The notes under the pieces are model-generated. The model saw nothing but the letters and a program-made list of their open reading frames with translations, was not told where the DNA came from and did not search any database. From the NCBI RefSeq assembly GCF_905120345.1, contig NZ_CAJHOA010000001.1:434001-498000 (forward strand): a stretch of DNA of 64,000 nt, read 5' to 3'. Origin of the DNA: Denitrificimonas caeni. Lineage in GTDB: Bacteria > Pseudomonadota > Gammaproteobacteria > Pseudomonadales > Pseudomonadaceae. Positions 57,443-64,000 of the stretch are shown piece by piece (within the stretch, counting starts at the first letter, position 1; the number at the start of each line of letters is the position of its first letter). The translations under genes were made by a program, and so were the position numbers.

Positions 57443-58159
57443 ATGACTGATTCTGTTCGCCTTTCTAAACGTTTAATCGATCTCACCGGCTGCTCACGAC
57501 GTGAAGCACAGCTTTACATTGAAGGTGGCTGGGTGCTGGTCAATGGTGCCATCATCGACGAGCCGCAATTTGCAATTATCGATCAACAGGTTGAGTTACG
57601 CCCTAACGCGGTCGCTGAACCTTTGCCATCAATTACTCTGTTACTCAATCAGCCAGTGCTGCTCAATGTAAGTCTTGAGCAACAATTAGCACTGATCAAT
57701 CCAGACTCTCACTGGGCTGAAGACCCTAGCCCAATATTGCAGCTTAAGGGCCATTTTGCTCGTTTAAGCAGTGAGTTGCCGTTGCAAGAGCATGCCAGCG
57801 GCTTGCAAGTCTTTACCCAAGATTGGCGTACCCTACGTAAACTAACCGATGACCGCACCCGCCTTGAGCAAGAATACGTGGTGCAAGTGAGCGGCGAAAT
57901 CAGCGCAGATAAACTCAAACGTTTAACCCACGCACAAATGTTTAATGGCGCAGGTTTGCCTGGTTGCAAAGTCAGCCAGCAAAATGAAGAGAACCTACGT
58001 ATGGTTCTTAAAGACCCATCGCCAGGCGTGATTCAGCGTTTATGCGCAAGCATTAACCTTGAAGTTGTGGCCATGAAACGTCTGCGCATTGGTGCGATGT
58101 CCATGGGTAAACTGCCACTCGGCGAATGGCGTTACTGCACAACCACACAAAAATTCTAA
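57443..58159 (+). CDS. RNA pseudouridine synthase-like protein with altered active site
   Basis: A 238-residue protein of the RsuA/RluB/E/F type. It has an N-terminal S4 RNA-binding domain ([30 protein letters not shown]) and a degenerate synthase domain. The catalytic motif GRLDxxTxGL is replaced by [11 protein letters not shown], so the catalytic Asp position is Gln115. The C-terminal [19 protein letters not shown] is typical of the family. Similar Asp-less proteins appear to be conserved in pseudomonads, so it may bind rRNA without making pseudouridine. ATG 57443 gives the normal length. Confidence 0.8.
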   Translation: MTDSVRLSKRLIDLTGCSRREAQLYIEGGWVLVNGAIIDEPQFAIIDQQVELRPNAVAEPLPSITLLLNQPVLLNVSLEQQLALINPDSHWAEDPSPILQLKGHFARLSSELPLQEHASGLQVFTQDWRTLRKLTDDRTRLEQEYVVQVSGEISADKLKRLTHAQMFNGAGLPGCKVSQQNEENLRMVLKDPSPGVIQRLCASINLEVVAMKRLRIGAMSMGKLPLGEWRYCTTTQKF

Positions 58160-58192
58160 CACCCTATTTAAGACTGTTAACTGAGAGATTCT

Positions 58193-58660
58193 ATGCTTAA
58201 TAATGATGTACTGCGCAGCATTCGCTACACCCTCAACTTAAGTGATAACACGCTGTTAGAGATGCTCAACGACGTTGAACCAGAGCTGGACTTAGCCACC
58301 CTGCGCAGCTACTTAGCTAGCGAAGAAGATGAATCCTTTGTACGCATGCACGATGAATTAATGGTTGGGTTTTTAGACAGTTTAATCGTTAGCCGCCGCG
58401 GCCCAAGCCCTCAGGCTGCGCCAGCCACTGAACTGCCGCTGACCAACAATACGATTTTAAAGAAACTACGCGTTGCCTTTACCTTACAAGAAACAGATCT
58501 GATGGATATTTTAAAATCAGTTGATTTTGATGTTTCCAAACCTGAGCTCAGTGCGTTATTTAGAAAGGCAGGCCATAGCAATTACCGAGTCTGTGGTGAT
58601 CAACTGCTGCGTCAATTTCTGAAAGGTCTGACTTTACGCTTGCGTACAGAGTCCAACTAA
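58193..58660 (+). CDS. DUF1456 family protein (YehS-type)
   Basis: A 155-residue protein with two copies of the DUF1456 repeat: NDVLRSIRYTLNLSDNTLLEMLND and NTILKKLRVAFTLQETDLMDILKS. Each ends in a helix with a conserved SYLASEEDESF or LFRKAGHSNYR segment. The function is unknown. It follows the pseudouridine-synthase-like gene by 33 bases and is probably co-transcribed with it. Confidence 0.9.
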   Translation: MLNNDVLRSIRYTLNLSDNTLLEMLNDVEPELDLATLRSYLASEEDESFVRMHDELMVGFLDSLIVSRRGPSPQAAPATELPLTNNTILKKLRVAFTLQETDLMDILKSVDFDVSKPELSALFRKAGHSNYRVCGDQLLRQFLKGLTLRLRTESN

Positions 58661-58682
58661 ACAGATTTTTAATGTCAATCAT

Positions 58683-58708
58683 CTGCGCGCTAAAGCCTTA
58701 GCGCGCAG
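58683..58708. terminator. Perfect 11-bp hairpin after the DUF1456 gene
   Basis: CTGCGCGCTAA and TTAGCGCGCAG around a 4-base loop, 23 bases after the stop codon. It lacks a U-run on the plus strand, so terminator function is probable but not certain. Confidence 0.55.
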
Positions 58709-58826
58709 GACACAAGCTTATACTTTGTCGTAAACTATGGTTTTAATAGCGCTCATCGTGGCGCGAAGTTTATTTTTTAAAGCATGCCCTCGTATGCTCA
58801 ATACGTTTTGAAGGATGACCTTACCG

Positions 58827-60029
58827 ATGAGCACTGATTCTTTTGCAGCCATGCCCGATGCCAAGGGTTACTTTGGTTCTTATGGCGGCCAATATGTTCC
58901 TGATCACCTAAAAAAAATCATGGATGAGATCAATACATCCTACGAAGAAATCTGTGCTTGCCCTGAGTTCCAAGCAGAATTAGCCAGTTTATTTACTGAC
59001 TATGTTGGACGTCCAAGTCCAATTTTTCATGCAAAACGTCTGAGTGAGCAATTGGGTGGTGCGCAGATTTATTTAAAGCGTGAAGATTTAAACCACACCG
59101 GTGCGCACAAGATTAACCATTGCCTTGGCGAAGCCTTATTGGCTAAATTTATGGGCAAAAAGAAAGTGATTGCTGAAACCGGTGCGGGTCAACATGGCGT
59201 CGCATTAGCGACGGCCTGCGCTTTAGTTGGAATTCCCTGTGAAATCCATATGGGTCAAGCAGATATCGAAAAAGAACATCCCAATGTCGTCAAGATGAAA
59301 ATTTTGGGCTGTGATCTAATTCCAGTTACCGCAGGCGCAGCAACCTTAAAAGAAGCCGTTGATAGTGCTTTTGAAGAGTACCTTAAGAACCCTGAAGACT
59401 TTATTTACGCAATTGGTTCTGTCGTTGGCCCACACCCCTTCCCTAAAATGGTTCGCGATTTTCAATCGATTATCGGAAAAGAAGCACGTCAGCAGTTTTT
59501 AGATCGTCATCAACGCCTGCCTGACTACATCACCGCCTGTGTCGGTGGCGGCTCCAATGCCATCGGCATGTTTACTGCATTCCTCAACGATAGCGCAGTT
59601 CAACTGGTGGGCGTTGAGCCCGCAGGTGAAGGCTTAGACACACAACGCCACTCAGCCACGCTCAGCAAAGGCAAGCCAGGACAACTGCATGGCATGGCTT
59701 GCTACGTGCTGGAAGATGCTGATGGCAACCCAGCGTCTGTTCACTCCATTGCTTCAGGTTTAGACTACCCAGGCGTAGGACCACAGCACAGCTACTTAAA
59801 AGACCTAGGCCGTGTGCAATACGACAGCGTCACCGACAAAGAATGCTTAGATGCGTTTATGCGTTTATCACGTGTAGAAGGCATTATTCCAGCACTGGAA
59901 AGCGCGCATGCGGTGGCATGGGCAATTCGTAAAGCACCAACTCTGAACACTGATCAGACGATTTTGATTAATCTATCTGGGCGTGGTGATAAAGATGCCG
60001 ACTATGTAGCTGGCTTGTTAAACCTATAA
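58827..60029 (+). CDS. trpB: Tryptophan synthase beta chain (stand-alone)
   Basis: A 400-residue PLP enzyme that condenses indole and serine to tryptophan. The PLP lysine motif [17 protein letters not shown], the active-site segment [12 protein letters not shown] and the phosphate site [12 protein letters not shown] are all present, together with KREDLNHT and GRGDKD. trpA is not adjacent; the gene stands alone between DUF1456 and a terminator. ATG 58827 is preferred because the upstream ATG 58815 overlaps the AAGGA ribosome site. Confidence 0.95.
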   Translation: MSTDSFAAMPDAKGYFGSYGGQYVPDHLKKIMDEINTSYEEICACPEFQAELASLFTDYVGRPSPIFHAKRLSEQLGGAQIYLKREDLNHTGAHKINHCLGEALLAKFMGKKKVIAETGAGQHGVALATACALVGIPCEIHMGQADIEKEHPNVVKMKILGCDLIPVTAGAATLKEAVDSAFEEYLKNPEDFIYAIGSVVGPHPFPKMVRDFQSIIGKEARQQFLDRHQRLPDYITACVGGGSNAIGMFTAFLNDSAVQLVGVEPAGEGLDTQRHSATLSKGKPGQLHGMACYVLEDADGNPASVHSIASGLDYPGVGPQHSYLKDLGRVQYDSVTDKECLDAFMRLSRVEGIIPALESAHAVAWAIRKAPTLNTDQTILINLSGRGDKDADYVAGLLNL

Positions 60030-60040
60030 TGTAGGCAAAA

Positions 60041-60073
60041 AAATACCGCTGTCGGCAAGCTACAGCGGTATTT
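60041..60073. terminator. Bidirectional terminator between trpB and the NlpC gene
   Basis: A perfect 12-bp stem AAATACCGCTGT and ACAGCGGTATTT with a 9-base loop, 11 bases after the trpB stop and 17 bases before the end of the convergent NlpC/P60 gene. A-rich and T-rich flanks on both sides suit termination in either direction. Confidence 0.8.
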
Positions 60074-60089
60074 AGAGATTCTTTATAGT

Positions 60090-60755
60090 TTACTCAACAA
60101 TTTTAGAAAGCAACTCTTCAGTCTGAATGGGTTGATTCACTTCTTGCTCGGTCAAAACGCGTTTAGCTTGTAAATAACTGGAATTCCAATAGCGGCTGTT
60201 GAGACTATCCACACGTACACCACCACTACGCTTGCTCGACGAGTGAATAAACTGATCGTCGCCCATATAAATACCCACATGGGTGACGCGACCACGACCG
60301 CGATCGTTAAACAAAATCAGATCACCGGGTTCTAAATCAGCGCGGGCAACAATGGGCGCATCCATACTCAATAAACCACGTGTACTGCGTGGCAACTGAA
60401 TGCCTAGTTCTTCTTTATACACATAACCGACAAAACCACTGCAATCAAAACCAGTTTTACGATTGCTACCACCGTAACGATAGGGCGTACCTAATAAAGT
60501 TTTACCGCGGTCTAATAAACTATCGCTTAGGCCCGGCAACTTATATTCGTCAAGAGTAAGCTCTTCCTGCAATTGCAGAGCAGCTTGTTGTGCTTCGTCA
60601 AAACGGTCTAACACCGCGACCAATGCACGTGAATTCAGTTCGATTGATTGTCGCTCAACTGAGGTTGCAGCACGCTGTTCGGTGTTTACGTTGGCACAAG
60701 ACGCCAAAAATAAACAACTCACACCGCAAGCGATGGCCTTTATCAATTTAGACAT
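60090..60755 (-). CDS. NlpC/P60 family lipoprotein (peptidoglycan endopeptidase)
   Basis: A 221-residue outer-membrane-type lipoprotein with lipobox LASC (lipid Cys20) and a C-terminal NlpC/P60 domain. The catalytic cysteine lies in FDCSGFVGYVY, the first histidine in VTHVGIYMGD, and the second in FIHSSS. It probably cleaves peptide cross-bridges in peptidoglycan, like Spr/MepS. It stands alone. Confidence 0.92.
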   Translation of the reverse strand: MSKLIKAIACGVSCLFLASCANVNTEQRAATSVERQSIELNSRALVAVLDRFDEAQQAALQLQEELTLDEYKLPGLSDSLLDRGKTLLGTPYRYGGSNRKTGFDCSGFVGYVYKEELGIQLPRSTRGLLSMDAPIVARADLEPGDLILFNDRGRGRVTHVGIYMGDDQFIHSSSKRSGGVRVDSLNSRYWNSSYLQAKRVLTEQEVNQPIQTEELLSKIVE

Positions 60756-60841
60756 ACATACAAAATTCTTTCTGATTTAGCGAGGTAATATGCCTTGCAT
60801 TGCCACAAAGTGCAAATCTTTTGATCCCAAATGTGACTTTC

Positions 60842-61513
60842 TCAGTGGTTAACCGTCAGAGCGAGCAACATCGATAGCTGACATAAAGGCCGCCCACTCT
60901 GCTTATGCCAGGTATTAAAAGCCTCTTGTACCGCCGCTAAATCACGCTGACTGGTGGGCCGTTTAGTAACTATATTCTGTGCAACTAATGCCGCCACAAC
61001 ATCATCACTCAAGACAAAGGTGTCTTTACCGGCCATACGCAAAAAACGTGGCGCTGACAAACCACCCAACTGATAACCCTGTTTAGCTAAGTAGCGCCAC
61101 AAACCAACAATATCTTGCTCAGGCCACTGCGCTAGAAAACGGCCAAAACCACCATGTTCTTGGCGAATATCTAACAGCATTTGCGCATTACGCGGAACAC
61201 TTTTCAATTTACCCAAATGACGAATAATGCGCGTATCTTGCATTAAGCGCTCAATATGCTCAGCACTCATTAGCACGACTTTATCGGGATCAAAGTGCCA
61301 AAAAACATCTTCAAAATTTGGCCACTTGGCATCAACGACACTGTGTCGTAAACCCGCTCGAAACACTCGCAGAGCAATTAATGACAAGTAGCGATCGTCA
61401 GGCACGGCAATCAGCTCAGCAGCGCTGGCTGGCATAGGTAGACGCGCATCTAAGGCAGCCAATGAACCAAAACGGTTGATGCCATACTCCAGCATCCATT
61501 GAAAATCTCTCAT
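60842..61513 (-). CDS. DNA-3-methyladenine glycosylase I-like protein
   Basis: A 223-residue HhH-superfamily protein resembling Tag: YLSLIALRVFRAGLRHSVVDAKWPNF, then FDPDKVVLMSAEHIERLMQDTRIIRHLGKLKSVPRNAQ. The C-terminal zinc-binding residues of E. coli Tag (CGW near the N-terminus and the His/Cys end) are not evident, so it belongs to a diverged branch. It probably acts in base excision repair, but catalytic activity is inferred. Confidence 0.75.
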   Translation of the reverse strand: MRDFQWMLEYGINRFGSLAALDARLPMPASAAELIAVPDDRYLSLIALRVFRAGLRHSVVDAKWPNFEDVFWHFDPDKVVLMSAEHIERLMQDTRIIRHLGKLKSVPRNAQMLLDIRQEHGGFGRFLAQWPEQDIVGLWRYLAKQGYQLGGLSAPRFLRMAGKDTFVLSDDVVAALVAQNIVTKRPTSQRDLAAVQEAFNTWHKQSGRPLCQLSMLLALTVNH

Positions 61514-61566
61514 AACAGTGATCCATCCAGTCTATAGTCTGTTCTAAACATGTCGTTAGCAGATAG

Positions 61567-62019
61567 TTAATCCTGTTTAGCATGCTGCATCATTAAACGC
61601 TGGGCCATTTCATCTAACAGCTTCTGTTCCTGCTTATCGGCCATTTTCTGTGCGTCCTCACGGTAACGCTGCACCAGCTTACGCAAACCCTCTAAGCGCG
61701 CATAGGCTTGCTGCCACGCCGCTTGACTGACGCTGACATTATTCTGATGCCAAGCCAAACTCTGCTCTTGCTGAACAATGGCCACTTCCAACTGGGACAA
61801 AAAGCGTTGATAGTTCATCAGCCACTGACCGCTAACGCCGGTTTGCCCTTTATCAATCCACTGCTGCTGATAATCATCACGGTATTGCTGCAAGTTTTGC
61901 AGTTGTTGTTGTGCTTGCTGCAATGCGTGTTGGTATTGACGCAGTTTGCCGGCCGCTTCTCGCTCAGTGGTTTGCGCCATATCAACCACCGGCAGTAAGC
62001 GTTGCGCACGTTTATTCAT
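61567..62019 (-). CDS. fliJ: Flagellar export chaperone FliJ
   Basis: A 150-residue, largely coiled-coil protein rich in Gln, Lys and Arg, directly downstream of fliI with a gap of 7 bases. This size, composition and position define FliJ, the general chaperone and stalk-like activator of the flagellar export ATPase. The sequence similarity itself is low, as usual for FliJ. Confidence 0.9.
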   Translation of the reverse strand: MNKRAQRLLPVVDMAQTTEREAAGKLRQYQHALQQAQQQLQNLQQYRDDYQQQWIDKGQTGVSGQWLMNYQRFLSQLEVAIVQQEQSLAWHQNNVSVSQAAWQQAYARLEGLRKLVQRYREDAQKMADKQEQKLLDEMAQRLMMQHAKQD

Positions 62020-62026
62020 ACGACGA

Positions 62027-63385
62027 TCAACTTAAGGCTGCCGGATTCAGTACCGCTAATAAGTGCTCGGTACTTTTTTCCAGTGATTCAGTCTCGCGTA
62101 AACCTTGACGCAAGTAGGCTGACATATACGGATAACGCTCAATCGCCAAGTCAGTATCTTTATCACCGCCTGCCACATAAGCGCCAACACTGATCAAATC
62201 ACGACTCTGCTGGTAACGTGTCCATAGTTGTTTAAAGCGTTGCGCAGCTTGCAGATGCTCTGCAGAGACCACTTGCGGCATCACCCGACTGACCGAGGCG
62301 CTGACATCAATCGCCGGGTAATGCCCTTCTTGGGCTAAATCGCGCGACAGCACAAAGTGACCATCCAGTACACCACGTGCCGCATCAGCAATGGGGTCTT
62401 GTTGATCATCACCTTCAGATAATACGGTATAAAAAGCAGTGATCGAACCGCCACCTTTTTCAGCGTTACCGGCACGCTCAACCAACTTAGGTAATTTAGC
62501 AAACACGGAAGGTGGATAGCCTTTGGTGGCCGGCGGCTCGCCAATGGCCAAGGCAATTTCCCGCTGCGCTTGAGCGTAACGGGTTAAGGAATCCATCAGT
62601 AATAAGACGTTATAGTTTTTGTCACGAAAATATTCAGCAATCCGCGTGCAATACATGGCCGCGCGTAGGCGCATCAAAGGCGCATCATCCGCCGGTGAGG
62701 CCACGACAATCGCGCGTTTTAAATCCTCCTCACCAAGAATATCTTCAATAAACTCTTTAACTTCGCGGCCCCGCTCGCCGATCAAACCAACAATGACAAT
62801 ATCGGCTTGGGTAAAACGCGTCATCATTCCCAGCAGCACACTCTTACCAACCCCAGTACCGGCAAATAAACCCAAACGCTGACCACGTCCCACAGTTAAT
62901 AAGCCATTGATACTGCGAATGCCCACATCTAAAGGTTCACTGATAGGGTTACGTTTCAGTGGGTTGATGGCAGGCCCTTCCATTTGCACCCACTCTTCCG
63001 GCTCGATACGGCCTTTACCATCCAGCGGGCGGCCGGCACCATCTAAAACGCGCCCCAGCATCGACAGCCCCATTGGCATCCGATCAGTGCCCGCAACAGG
63101 CACAACTCGCGCGCCGGGAGCAATACCTGTGAGGTTACCGATTGGCATCAGAAAGACTTTCTCACCAGAAAACCCCATCACCTCAGCTTCCACTTGCACC
63201 GCTTGATAACCATCATTATTAATCACCAAACAGCGACTACCAACCGGCACTTGCACACCTTGCGCCTCTAAGGTCAAGCCCACCATCCGAATCAGACGAC
63301 CTTCAACCAGCGGTTGCTTTGACAACTGTGTAGCGTTTTTATAACTGGATAAGCGGGTCGCAAAGCGCGTGCGTTGCAGGTGCAT
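62027..63385 (-). CDS. fliI: Flagellum-specific ATP synthase FliI
   Basis: A 452-residue hexameric ATPase of the flagellar type III secretion system. Walker A is GLFAGTGVGKSVLLG; Walker B and beyond are NVLLLMDSLTRYAQAQREIALAIGEPP. The N-terminal beta-barrel segment (VEGRLIRMVGLTLEAQG) is present. GAGGAG precedes ATG 63385. It lies 12 bases after fliH. Confidence 0.97.
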   Translation of the reverse strand: MHLQRTRFATRLSSYKNATQLSKQPLVEGRLIRMVGLTLEAQGVQVPVGSRCLVINNDGYQAVQVEAEVMGFSGEKVFLMPIGNLTGIAPGARVVPVAGTDRMPMGLSMLGRVLDGAGRPLDGKGRIEPEEWVQMEGPAINPLKRNPISEPLDVGIRSINGLLTVGRGQRLGLFAGTGVGKSVLLGMMTRFTQADIVIVGLIGERGREVKEFIEDILGEEDLKRAIVVASPADDAPLMRLRAAMYCTRIAEYFRDKNYNVLLLMDSLTRYAQAQREIALAIGEPPATKGYPPSVFAKLPKLVERAGNAEKGGGSITAFYTVLSEGDDQQDPIADAARGVLDGHFVLSRDLAQEGHYPAIDVSASVSRVMPQVVSAEHLQAAQRFKQLWTRYQQSRDLISVGAYVAGGDKDTDLAIERYPYMSAYLRQGLRETESLEKSTEHLLAVLNPAALS

Positions 63386-63397
63386 AGCGTCTCCTCG

Positions 63398-64000
63398 TCA
63401 GTTCAGAGCCTGAGTATCATCATCGATGCTCGGCTCGTCAGTCACAGCGTCAGGCTGCTGTGCGGCATCCTCCTCAATCACAGCGTCTAGTCCGAGTTCT
63501 TGCGCTGCCGCAGCCGGCTCAGCAGGCATATCGACAGCATCCAAGGACACCTGCAGATCAGGCGCCAGCGGTCGACTTTGCAGTTCGCGCTGCTGCTCTA
63601 AAATCTGTGTAGCAATATGTTCGATACGCGTTTCAATACTCGCGTCGATTTGAGTATTGAGCGACTCAAAACGGCAACCACCTGGCAGTAAATCGTCATC
63701 CTCAACAATTTTCCAGTGTTCTTCATGGCGCGCGCGCAAGGCTTTAATCTGTTCAAAATCCTGCGGATTAACATAGACGCGCACGGCCTCACTGCCCATC
63801 GGCAACAACTTTAAGGCTTCACGGACAACCTGTTTGATTTGGCTGGAGTCAATACTCAGTTCGCGCTGTATCACTTGACGACTGATCTGCATCACCAGAT
63901 CCAGCATACTTTCTTCAAGCTGTTGATCTTGCTGGGCGATCGGCTGAAAAAACTCGCGCATAATATTTTCTAGTGCTTGTACTTTATTGCGCAGTACCCC
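63398..64000 (-). CDS. fliH: Flagellar assembly protein FliH (partial at window edge)
   Basis: C-terminal 200 or so residues of FliH, the FliI-binding stator-like protein; the frame stays open to the right edge, so the N-terminus is missing. The FliH core is LDLVMQISRQVIQRELSID, VREALKLLPMGSEAVRVYVNP and DDDLLPGGCRFESLNTQIDASIETR. An unusual acidic/alanine-rich tail of about 50 residues (PAEPAAAAQELGLDAVIEED and beyond) follows the core. It heads the fliH-fliI-fliJ group. Confidence 0.92.
   Translation of the reverse strand, partial: GVLRNKVQALENIMREFFQPIAQQDQQLEESMLDLVMQISRQVIQRELSIDSSQIKQVVREALKLLPMGSEAVRVYVNPQDFEQIKALRARHEEHWKIVEDDDLLPGGCRFESLNTQIDASIETRIEHIATQILEQQRELQSRPLAPDLQVSLDAVDMPAEPAAAAQELGLDAVIEEDAAQQPDAVTDEPSIDDDTQALN

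Overview
The window looks like chromosome from a moderate-GC gammaproteobacterium of the Pseudomonadaceae type. The pointers are the nirBD, glnA-ntrBC, kdp, quinohemoprotein amine dehydrogenase (QHNDH), actP-DUF485 and fliHIJ genes, small families typical of pseudomonads (DUF2789, DUF3087, DUF1456, YheU), and an enterobacterial/pseudomonad-type LexA box and NtrC/sigma-54 sites. The species is not determined. No rRNA operon, CRISPR array, intact insertion sequence or prophage was seen.

Layout. (1) 0-3.4 kb: end of nirB, nirD, a NirC-type nitrite channel and a glutamine-amidotransferase-like protein lacking its nucleophile. (2) 3.4-16.9 kb, mostly minus strand: a nitrogen-assimilation block of glnA, ntrB-ntrC, and a gltB-gltD-dapL-lysA operon. 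Both glnA and gltB are preceded by sigma-54 -24/-12 elements with paired NtrC boxes. (3) 16.6-24.8 kb: a potassium uptake operon in the order kdpF, small ORF, kdpA, kdpC, kdpB, kdpD, kdpE; the usual order is F-A-B-C. (4) 24.9-29.4 kb: an accessory strip of stress proteins (MgtC, DUF808, PRC-barrel, CsbD, BON) mixed with broken genes (frameshifted DUF808, serine-recombinase tail, HTH remnant, Lrp-type gene without a normal start), ending at an initiator tRNA gene. (5) 29.4-34.6 kb: LexA-boxed dinB, membrane proteins and small conserved genes. (6) 34.8-50.6 kb: a complete QHNDH system for primary amines. It has structural subunits (qhpA, qhpB, qhpC), maturation enzymes (radical SAM qhpD, protease qhpE, ABC exporter qhpF, flavoenzyme qhpG), two aldehyde dehydrogenases, an embedded outer-membrane barrel and a sigma-54 activator. 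(7) 50.8-53.9 kb: actP-DUF485 and a LysR regulator. (8) 54-64 kb: housekeeping genes (OsmC, PpiC, YbiT-type ABC-F, a pseudouridine-synthase-like protein, stand-alone trpB, an NlpC/P60 lipoprotein) and fliH-fliI-fliJ.

How it works together. Nitrite reduction, amine oxidation and GS-GOGAT all feed or consume ammonium. The gltBD-dapL-lysA operon couples glutamate synthesis to a glutamate-dependent lysine/meso-DAP step. In the QHNDH system the gamma subunit is cross-linked by QhpD and hydroxylated by QhpG. Its 28-residue leader is removed by QhpE and it is exported by QhpF to join the di-haem alpha and propeller beta subunits in the periplasm. The aldehyde products go to the flanking dehydrogenases. 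The most notable signals are the divergent sigma-54 promoters of the QHNDH locus, the Ntr-controlled gltBD-dapL-lysA operon, the rearranged kdp operon, and enzymes lacking catalytic residues.
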